64,000 bases of DNA. It comes from Massilia eurypsychrophila. GTDB taxonomy: Bacteria > Pseudomonadota > Gammaproteobacteria > Burkholderiales > Burkholderiaceae_D. The stretch covers positions 1 through 64,000 of the forward strand of contig NZ_PDOC01000023.1 of the NCBI RefSeq assembly GCF_002760655.1, read 5' to 3'. The position numbers and the translations under genes are program-made. Below, piece after piece: positions 15,493 through 23,200 of this stretch. The notes beneath the pieces are model-generated. The model saw only the letters and a program-made list of their open reading frames with translations, did not search any database and was not told the DNA's origin. Position 1 is the stretch's first letter, and each line of letters begins with the position of its first letter.

Positions 15493-16215
15493 TTACCATT
15501 CCACCTCGTCGAGCTTGCCGAACACATCGCGCACCACCGTCCCCAGGCGGCTTTTCTCCAAAATATTGAATTCGGTTTCGGAGTCGCTGACTTCCTTGAG
15601 CGTCAAGCGCGCTTTATTCATCCGGCGAACATCATCACCAAACGTGTCGGAATTGCGGCCCTGGAGCAGCACCACGCCACGGACGTTCGCGCTGTTATCG
15701 GTGAACGTTTGCGATTCAATAAAATTCTCGGTCGTTCCCCAGCTCGCGTTTTCATTGAGCCAAATAATCATCGGGCAATGGGTCTGTCTTGCCAGCGATA
15801 CGAACCCCGCCGTGGTGTCCTTCAAATTGTCACCCCCGCCAATAATCGTATGGATATAGACCCGCTTGCCTGATTCCATCATCAAGTCAATGAAATCATT
15901 CTCCATGAGATACGACATTAGCGGCGAAAACGTGTTCGCCCCATTGTCGATAACAATATTCTTCTTGCTTGCGAATACCTCAAGCAGCATGTTATCGAAC
16001 ATCTTGCGGTTGATCGTGCGATCCGGATTCATTACATCGACCAATTTAACATTGAGCGCCTTGTAATTGGCAAACGTCGTATTTTCCTGATCCGTATCAT
16101 AACATTCGAGCGTTCCAGGAAACCGGTCAGCGATCCACTGTGCAATTAGTGACGCCGTGAGCGTTTTCCCGATTCCGCCCTTACCTTGCAGAATAAAATG
16201 TACTGAGTTTTCCAT
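15493..16215 (-). CDS. traL: TraL-like P-loop ATPase (ParA/MinD type)
   Basis: This 240-aa ParA-like ATPase has a Walker A motif GKGGIGKTLTASLIA at residues 11-25 and a following conserved Asp in ECYDTDQENTT. IncP TraL has the same start (VHFxLQGKGG) and size and lies between traK and traM, as here. It is probably cytosolic and may position the relaxosome. ATG 16215 overlaps nothing; the traK stop is 3 bp away, so the genes are one operon. Confidence 0.8.
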   Translation of the reverse strand: MENSVHFILQGKGGIGKTLTASLIAQWIADRFPGTLECYDTDQENTTFANYKALNVKLVDVMNPDRTINRKMFDNMLLEVFASKKNIVIDNGANTFSPLMSYLMENDFIDLMMESGKRVYIHTIIGGGDNLKDTTAGFVSLARQTHCPMIIWLNENASWGTTENFIESQTFTDNSANVRGVVLLQGRNSDTFGDDVRRMNKARLTLKEVSDSETEFNILEKSRLGTVVRDVFGKLDEVEW

Positions 16216-16217
16216 GA

Positions 16218-16610
16218 TTATGTATTTCCTGTTTTGTCGTGTTTGAATTGCTTGCTCTCAGCATTACGCTTTTGCTCTTCGAGCTTCATGCGCATCTTAT
16301 CAGCCTGCGTCATTTTCGGCTTAGCGGTCTGATCAATTACGGGAATCGGATCAGCCGTATTGCTCCCGGTATTCTTATTCCCCGGAATATTTGGTAGCTG
16401 CGAGTCCGGCTGTTTTTCCGAGACTTGCTTTGCGACGAACTTGCGCACCATCTCCCGTGATACCTCGACCTTGTTCAGCGCCAGCCAGTCGCGGATTTGG
16501 AGGTCCGTGTATCCTTGCGATTTCAACGCCATGATCTGCTCCTTGAACGGGATCAGCCTGGAGCGCTTCTTGCGCGGCTGGACTTGTTTTGCGAACTCTT
16601 CTATGTCCAT
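16218..16610 (-). CDS. traK: TraK-like oriT-binding protein
   Basis: The 130-aa basic protein starts at ATG 16610 with GAGGGAGA upstream; a TTG at 16622 overlaps that site. The N-terminal part carries a helix-turn-helix-like segment, QIMALKSQGYTDLQIRDWLALNKVEVSREMVRKFV (about residues 28-62). The tail is charged and low-complexity. IncP TraK wraps oriT DNA. It is the first gene leftwards from the oriT interval and diverges from traJ. Confidence 0.75.
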   Translation of the reverse strand: MDIEEFAKQVQPRKKRSRLIPFKEQIMALKSQGYTDLQIRDWLALNKVEVSREMVRKFVAKQVSEKQPDSQLPNIPGNKNTGSNTADPIPVIDQTAKPKMTQADKMRMKLEEQKRNAESKQFKHDKTGNT

Positions 16611-16954
16611 GTTCTCCCTCAAGACTCGGTGTATTGGCCAACAAGCATCATACGACGCAGACCACGGCCAAGCAACCGAAATGCAAGCATTTGCAACCAG
16701 CGTGCAACCATAGTATGCCTGATCCTGGCGCTTTGCAACCTAATGCAACCATATGCAAGCAAAAAGCAACGGCTGCTTGAATGTGCTGCGCCCATTCAAG
16801 GCACGACAAATATGAATACAAAACCCTGACGGGTTTGGTATCATATTGCTGTGCCAAAGGGGAATCCCCTTTGAAACCCCTGCGTCCTACGGACGCCGGG
16901 AAACCCGCCTGGCGCTGGCCAGGTGGCACCGCGACGCGTTGAATGGAGCCGCCC
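16611..16954. other. Probable oriT region
   Basis: This is the divergent interval between traK and traJ, where RP4 carries oriT. Phased TGCAACC/TGCAAGC repeats (about 16681-16765, spaced near one helical turn) are candidate TraK or relaxosome sites. Two inverted repeats lie nearer traJ: AAAGGGG-AA-TCCCCTTT (about 16857-16874) and GCGTCC-TAC-GGACGC (about 16884-16898), possible TraJ sites. The IncP nic word ATCCTG occurs once, as TGATCCTGG near 16711. It is not beside an inverted repeat, so nic cannot be placed with confidence. Confidence 0.6.
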
Positions 16955-17317
16955 ATGGCGAGACCGAAGAAGACAGAAGAACCGCTTTCAGAGCCGTTCT
17001 CGTTCCGTACAGGGGCCACGGTGGCCGCTGCCCTCCGGACGAAGATCGAGCAGTCCGGCTTATCGAAAGCCGAGTTTTTCCGGGACGTGGCCCTGAATAA
17101 CAAGACTGTCGTGGTGGCCCGCCCTATTGCGAGTCTGGATAAAAAACGGATGCAATTTCTGTTCAATAAGACGAGCAACAATATGAACCAGATTGCGCAC
17201 GTTCTCAATTCGGCCAATACGAGCGGTAGATTGTCTGATTCTTTATGCAAGGACTCTCTGCGCGCCCTGGAAGAGATTGCGAAGTATTTAAAGGTTGCGC
17301 TTAATCATGTTGATTAG
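16955..17317 (+). CDS. traJ: TraJ-like relaxosome accessory protein
   Basis: The 120-aa product starts at ATG 16955 (MARPKKTEEPLSEPF) with GGAG 6 bp upstream. An N-terminal ribbon-helix-helix-like segment, FSFRTGATVAAALRTKIEQSGLSKAEFFRDVAL, is typical of MobC/TraJ proteins. These proteins bind the oriT inverted repeat and guide the relaxase to nic. Its C-terminus contains NNMNQIAHVLNSAN, a MobC-family signature. It overlaps the relaxase start by 11 bp. Confidence 0.85.
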   Translation: MARPKKTEEPLSEPFSFRTGATVAAALRTKIEQSGLSKAEFFRDVALNNKTVVVARPIASLDKKRMQFLFNKTSNNMNQIAHVLNSANTSGRLSDSLCKDSLRALEEIAKYLKVALNHVD

Positions 17318-20087
17318 AGTCAGCGGCGGCAACGGCGGTATCAAGGAATATCTGGAACGCGGCCATAAGCAAGGCCGCGAGCACGACCGCGACGATTTGG
17401 ACGAGCGCGTCATTTTGGCGGGCGATCTTGAATTCACCGACCAGATCATCAACGACATGGAAACTGACGGCGAGCGGTATTTGCATGTCACCCTCGCCTT
17501 TAAGGAAGACGAGATTTCGCGTGAAACGCTTGCGAATATTACCCGTGACTTCCAGGACTTCGCTTTTGCGGCTTACGGCGACAATGAGGTTAATTTCTAT
17601 GCCGAAGCGCATTTGCCCAAGATTAAGAGCTACGTGAATGCGAAGACGGGCGAGCTGGTCGAGCGCAAGCCGCATATTCATATTGTCATTCCGAAGACGA
17701 ACATGCTTAGCGGCGGCTTTGCCAATCCGCTTGGAATGGTCGAGACAAACGAGCGGTTCATCGACGCGTTTCAGGAGCACGTCAACAACAAGTACGGCCT
17801 GGCGAGTCCCAAGGATCATCGACGCATAGAATTCACTAATGCGTCCGATATGATCCAGCGCTACAAGGACGATCATTTCGACGGCACCAACAAGGAATTG
17901 AAGAGGGATATCCTTGCGGCCGTTCTCGACCGCAAGGTGTCCGATTACGAGACCTTTACTAGGCTGGTGACGGAGTTCGGTGAGACCCGTACCCGCAATG
18001 CGGGCAAGGAACACGAATACCAGAATGTGAAGCGGGAGGGCCAGGCCAAGGGCGTGAACCTGAAAGACTATGTGTTTTCCCGTGCATTCATCGAGCTGCC
18101 CGACGTGGACAAGCGCGCCAAGCTCTCGGCCGAGGTCGAGCGCAAGTACGAGGTGGAGGGCCAGGCCCGGCGCGATCCGGCGAACATCGAGGCCGGGTTG
18201 GCCGACTGGCACGGCCACCGCGCCATGGAAATCAAGTATCTCAACAGCGGGAATAAGAAACAGTACCAGAGCTACCAGGCCGCCAGCCCGGAGGACAAGC
18301 AGCGCATTCTTGCCGAGCAAGCGCGGAAATTTTACGACAAGTATCAGGAGCCGAAAAATGAGCCAGACGGAATCAGACGAAATCCCTTCGAACACACCTA
18401 CGGGTTCAAGCGGCCACAGCGAGAGCTGGGAAGAGGACTTGATGGGCCAGGGTCCGAGCGGACCGATGGACGGGCCGCAAGAACCGAGCGGGCCGTCAAT
18501 GGACGAGGGACCGAGCGAACCACCGGACGGTCCCCAGGAAGGGCCAGCGGCGAGCTTGGAGGACGAGGGACCACCGGAGCCGGTCACGTTCGAGGAACCG
18601 AGCCAGACAGCCTTACAAGCCGTCGAATCGCTTTTGCCGTTAGTGGGAAGCACGACCCTTTCCCAATTGCCCAAGGCCAGGCAACCAAAACCCTCAACGG
18701 TGTGCGAACAATGTCCGGCATCGATGTGGCTGGCGACCCCTCGCGGCCTAAAGTGCTATTGCAGGATCATGCACGTGTTCAGCTGGACGACGGACGAGCC
18801 GGTCGAGCTGACGCACTGCGACGGGATCGCCATCGCCAGCGCGACGTAGGCGGCACTGGCCGGGCCAGCGATTCGTCGCTCAGCCAGCTCTCCCGCGACC
18901 TCGGGCAGCGGCAGCAGATCGGCGCGGCGGGCGAGCTGACCGAGTTCAAGGAAATCAGGAGCAAACTCGATGGCGGCAGGCTACTGGCCGAGCTGTCGGT
19001 GTCGCACGGCGTCATCATTGACAAGTACGCGGTCAGCACGGCTCCGGACGGCAGCAGCCGGATCAAGGTCGGCAACCGGAACCTGAACGTCTCGGATTTT
19101 CTGACCAAGGAAATGCGCCTCCCGTGGGCCGAGTCGGCCGCGATCCTGCGCCAGTCCTATGCGCGCCAGGTCGGCTTGCACCCTTCGCTGGCGCCCAAGG
19201 CAGCACCGTCGCAAACATTGTGGCGCAAGTTCCAGGACGAGCGCCAGGTGCGTGGTGGCCAGCGCCAGTTGCTGGCCGAGCAGCTCAAGCGCGAGCAGGC
19301 GCGCCGTCTGGCGCTCCGCGAGACGCTGGCGAAAGCCCAGGCGCAGGCCAAAGCGCTGCCAGCGGCCGAGCGCAAGGCCGCGCTATCGTTGGCGAAGATG
19401 GGCTACATGACGGGCGAGAGCGCGCTGAAAGACGCGATCCGGGCCGAGCGGCAGCAGCTACGGACACCCGTTTCCGAGCAATACCGTGTTTTCCTGCATG
19501 GCCAGGCGCAGGGCGGCGACGACAAGGCGCTGGCCGAGCTGCGGCGCGTGGCCAGGGACGCGCCGGTCCGGCCCGGACAGGACATCGGTTCGATTGGCGC
19601 GGGCGTCGGCAATTCTGAGCCGAACAGCATGTTCTATCGCGGGAAGGAGATGCGACACCTCGTCCACAAGAACGGCGACGTGGTGTATACGCTTGGCGGG
19701 CGGGCGATCATCCAGGACAACGGCGACAAGCTGCTGATGCTCCAGACCGACCGGGTGGCCATCGAGGCGGCATTGCGCCTTGGCGAAGCCAAGTTCGGCA
19801 ACGTCCTAGCCCTGACCGGCCCGAAGGACTTTCAGGAGCGGGCGGCGCGGATCGCAGCCGAAGCCGGGATCAAGGTCACGTTCTACGATAAGAAAATTGA
19901 AGTTATCCGGGAACAGCGTGCAGCGGATCTGGCATCGGAGCGGGCCAAGAAGGAACAGCACCGCGAGCTGGGGAGCAAGTTTGTCGAAGACCAGCGGCGC
20001 GCTAAACCGGCAACACCCGCTACAGCGAAGCCTGGTCAGCGTCCCTCCCCTTCGTCTGAGCGAAAAGACAAAGGGCCGGAAAGATAG
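17307..20087 (+). CDS. traI: TraI-type relaxase with LPD7 domain
   Basis: This 926-aa relaxase nicks oriT and pilots the strand. The N-terminal domain has a candidate catalytic Tyr15 (GIKEYLERG) and the metal-binding histidine motif PHIHIVIP (His123, His125). Conserved histidine segments YLHVTLAF and YAEAHLPKI are also present. A long Arg/Gly-rich linker (about 350-500) is the region that overlaps traH in another frame. A coiled coil and a C-terminal LPD7-like domain (about 775-865, MFYRGKEMRHLVHKNGDVVYTLGG) follow. Translation is probably coupled to traJ by overlap. The IncP-like assignment rests on the traJ-traI-traH/traKLM layout. Confidence 0.9.
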   Translation: MLIRVSGGNGGIKEYLERGHKQGREHDRDDLDERVILAGDLEFTDQIINDMETDGERYLHVTLAFKEDEISRETLANITRDFQDFAFAAYGDNEVNFYAEAHLPKIKSYVNAKTGELVERKPHIHIVIPKTNMLSGGFANPLGMVETNERFIDAFQEHVNNKYGLASPKDHRRIEFTNASDMIQRYKDDHFDGTNKELKRDILAAVLDRKVSDYETFTRLVTEFGETRTRNAGKEHEYQNVKREGQAKGVNLKDYVFSRAFIELPDVDKRAKLSAEVERKYEVEGQARRDPANIEAGLADWHGHRAMEIKYLNSGNKKQYQSYQAASPEDKQRILAEQARKFYDKYQEPKNEPDGIRRNPFEHTYGFKRPQRELGRGLDGPGSERTDGRAARTERAVNGRGTERTTGRSPGRASGELGGRGTTGAGHVRGTEPDSLTSRRIAFAVSGKHDPFPIAQGQATKTLNGVRTMSGIDVAGDPSRPKVLLQDHARVQLDDGRAGRADALRRDRHRQRDVGGTGRASDSSLSQLSRDLGQRQQIGAAGELTEFKEIRSKLDGGRLLAELSVSHGVIIDKYAVSTAPDGSSRIKVGNRNLNVSDFLTKEMRLPWAESAAILRQSYARQVGLHPSLAPKAAPSQTLWRKFQDERQVRGGQRQLLAEQLKREQARRLALRETLAKAQAQAKALPAAERKAALSLAKMGYMTGESALKDAIRAERQQLRTPVSEQYRVFLHGQAQGGDDKALAELRRVARDAPVRPGQDIGSIGAGVGNSEPNSMFYRGKEMRHLVHKNGDVVYTLGGRAIIQDNGDKLLMLQTDRVAIEAALRLGEAKFGNVLALTGPKDFQERAARIAAEAGIKVTFYDKKIEVIREQRAADLASERAKKEQHRELGSKFVEDQRRAKPATPATAKPGQRPSPSSERKDKGPER
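18358..18849 (+). CDS. traH: TraH-like acidic protein nested in traI (+1 frame)
   Basis: This 163-aa frame lies wholly inside traI in another reading frame. ATG 18358 has AGGAG 8 bp upstream. The protein is acidic and Pro/Gly-rich (SWEEDLMGQGPSGPMDGP; PDGPQEGPAASLEDEGPPEP). It ends in a Cys-rich segment, CEQCPASMWLATPRGLKCYC, and a closing LTHCDG. RP4 encodes TraH, an acidic relaxosome-stabilising protein, in the same nested position inside traI. Conserved position, acidity and a strong start site support a real gene rather than a chance frame. Confidence 0.7.
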   Translation: MSQTESDEIPSNTPTGSSGHSESWEEDLMGQGPSGPMDGPQEPSGPSMDEGPSEPPDGPQEGPAASLEDEGPPEPVTFEEPSQTALQAVESLLPLVGSTTLSQLPKARQPKPSTVCEQCPASMWLATPRGLKCYCRIMHVFSWTTDEPVELTHCDGIAIASAT

Positions 20088-20234
20088 GTACTTCCAGATT
20101 GGTGACTGCCGGCGCGCTGCAGGAGCGCCAGGCTGTCACCATCAACCGCGCTTCGAGCGTCCAGTCAAAATTGATTTTCGCGGGGGCGAAACGCGAAAAG
20201 CGTCTCGATGGCAGTGCCCCGCATGGGTATAACC
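20088..20234. promoter_or_regulatory. TGGTGAC element and TTTTCGC palindrome between traI and the RM gene
   Basis: TTGGTGAC-N28-GTCACCA lies at 20099-20141 and TTTTCGCGGGGGCGAAA at 20175-20191. The interval separates the convergent ends of traI and the restriction gene. No clear U-tract terminator is seen. Confidence 0.65.
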
Positions 20235-23200
20235 CTAAAATGCCACCGAATCCGCAACAAGAATGTCCAGCTTTGGAAGCGACCGGACGATCTTCATCGT
20301 CTCCAGGCTCACTGTGATGACGCGCTGGAACAGCTCCAAGGGGTAACGAGAATTGTCCATCGTTTCGGTTGCCCAATCGTTGGCATCGTTGATGATGCCG
20401 CTGTCTTTTCGCGTAGTTATTGATTGACGTTCCATCACCCATTCCAGCGCCGGTTTACCGTTCACCTCATACTCGTAGGCTTCGAGCGGGATGCCGGTAA
20501 TGGTAATTTTGTGGTTGTAAAGGACAATGCTCTTGTCATCGACATTTTTTCCGCCATCCTTTTTCTTGGCGAATTTCATTTGCATGACCTGAAAATCAGT
20601 ATCTTCAAGTCTGTCTAGCAACGAGGTGCTACCTACGAATTGCACCGGATAGCAGGGGACCGACTCATAGTTGATGTGTAAATCAGCCAGCTTACGGCCC
20701 GCCTTTGAAAAAGCCCAAAAATCAGATGCAGTTTTCACGCAAGGAATGCGTGGCAATTCTTTAGACAAATTATCGGCATAGCGCTCGCGGTAGTCGGGGG
20801 AATGCAGCAGTCCGTAAATGTAGTAGAACAGGCTTTCCCTGCTGATAGTCTCGTCCGGGTAGGCCGTTGAGAAATGACTCAGTCCGGCTTTGCTAATGCC
20901 TTCTCGACGGGCTATGTGCAATTTCTGTGCAATGTTTACTTCTTCAAGGTCCAGATTGGTCGAAAATATATCAATTTGCTGAGTATTTTTTTGGTTCATT
21001 TCCGCACAAGGTTTTGCCGTATCATATAAATAAAGTGGGAATCCTTGACCGTTCGCCATTAATTGAAAATCAGGCAGCAGATTAATCGCTAAGGCACTAA
21101 AGTCTTTAGCTACACCCGTCCCCGTGATGTAAATCATTACGTTTTCGTCCGCTTCATTTGGAAACATCCTTGGCATCAAATGATGCGTCCAATTAAAGTT
21201 TTTGTCGTAATAAATAAACTGCTTGCAGAATGGTCTCCTAAGTGATTTTCTAATATATTTTTGTTCAAATTCATGCTTCCGCTGTTTTGCAAGATCGCCA
21301 ATTAAATCTTCCGTCCATTTTATTTTTGTTGGATCGGAATTGATAAATGACGCTGCATTTGTATCAGCCTTTTTCATTTTTTCGGATGACCATCTATCCA
21401 CCTCTTCATTGTAGAAATGAATCAGTTTCGTCATGTTTGTCTTGAGGATGTGCTTAGAAGAATTGAATACCCAATCATCTCTGTTTGTTTTTACGCCCAT
21501 TGAATATGTTTCAAATATTTTCGATGAGTCTTTGTCTTTTTTTTCTCCGACTTGAATAAATTTGGAAAACCCAATGTCACGTTGCCCCAGCCAGTCATGA
21601 TGTTCATTTGGCGTAATCGGTAGCCAACCATTCGCAGCATGGATGCGGCCCACGCTTTTGTATTCTTTAATGATATTTAGCTTCTCTTGTTCGCTCAAGT
21701 AGTCGCCAATGTCGTGCCAAAAAATCTGGCCATGCTGTTTGGCATTGGGATTCTTTACAAATAGCGTAATAGCAATCGGCGTGCGTGTACCTTGACCGAA
21801 TACGTTGTCCTTTTCTTTGCGACGTTGTTCGCCAGAAGTGCGAGCATTGCCGCGCAAATGGAAGACATACAAGCTGCTGAATTCTTCCGCTAAGCATTTA
21901 CGCAATCCGTCGGCAGTATTCGCCTCCAAAAAGCCGGCATTGGTTACAAAACCAATTACACCACTATTGCCAATGCGGTCACTTGCCCAACGGATAGCAC
22001 GAATGTAAGAGTCATACGCCTTGCTCTTGCCGTCCTTTTTTGAAGAACTATTCACGTAGGAATCGAGAATTCGCTCATCAAGGTGAGGATAGGATATATT
22101 TTTATTGTCACCTCCCGCATCTTCCTGCCCAGATGAATATGGCGGGTTACCAATAATCACTCGAATATCTAAATTTTTCTGCCGTTTGCGTCGAGCGCTG
22201 TTCTGCACCAGAATTTGGTCAACTAAATCTTCTTTTTCGTAAAGTTGGAAGGTATCGGTCAAACAAATTCCACTAAAAGGCTGATATTCACCGCCCACTA
22301 TGTCGTGATAGACAGATTCGATATTGATGGCTGCGATGTAGTACGCCAATAGGATGATTTCATTGGCGTGAATCTGGCCGGCATATTTCTTGGGAAGGCT
22401 TTCTTTGCTTATCAAACCGCTTTGCATCAAGCGGGTAATGAAGGTGCCGGTGCCTGTAAAGGGGTCAATTATGTGGACGTTATCGCTAGCGAGCGTTTGG
22501 CCAAATTCGCTTTGCAGGATGTCATTAACGCTGTGGATGATGAAGTCCACTACTTCGACCGGTGTGTATACGATGCCGAGCTTCTCCTTAAGGCGAGGGA
22601 ATGCCTTTTGGAAAAAATTATTGTAAAGCTCGACGACAATTTTTTGCTTGCCCTCGGCGTTTTGGATGCCTTCGGCGCGCAGCTTGACGCTGTCGTAAAA
22701 GCGTTGCAGGGTGTCGGCTTCTTTGTTCAGATGATGCTCTTGCAACACGTCCAGCACGCTTTGCATAGCAAGCGACATGGGGTTGTGCTGGGCAAAACTG
22801 TAATCACTAAACAGGGCGTCGAATACTGGTTTGGTGATCAGGTGCTGCGCAAGCATCTCGACCACCTCGTTGTCCGAGATGCTGTCGTTCAGGTCGTCGC
22901 GCAGCTCGGCCGCGAACGCGCCAAAAGCCGCGCGCTCGGCGACATGGCTTTCGTCCTCCAAGATCGCTTGGATGCGGTCGATGTGGGTACGCGCAATCTT
23001 GGCAATGTCGTTCGCCCAATCTTCCCAGTGGTGCCGGTTGCCGCACTTTTGCACGACCTTGGCGTAAATGGCGCGCTCGATCTCACCGATTTCAAACTCC
23101 AGTTTGATCTGCTTGTCCTTGTCGCCGCGCTTGGCGTGTTCGCCAATATTGAATTGGCCCTTGCCAGCATCCTTTTTGGCAGCGCCATTCTTGCCAGCCG

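Noticed and set aside
16705-16720. ATCCTG near 16711 as the nic site
   Set aside because: It resembles the IncP nic word but is not next to an inverted repeat as in RP4; kept only as a weak candidate in the oriT entry.
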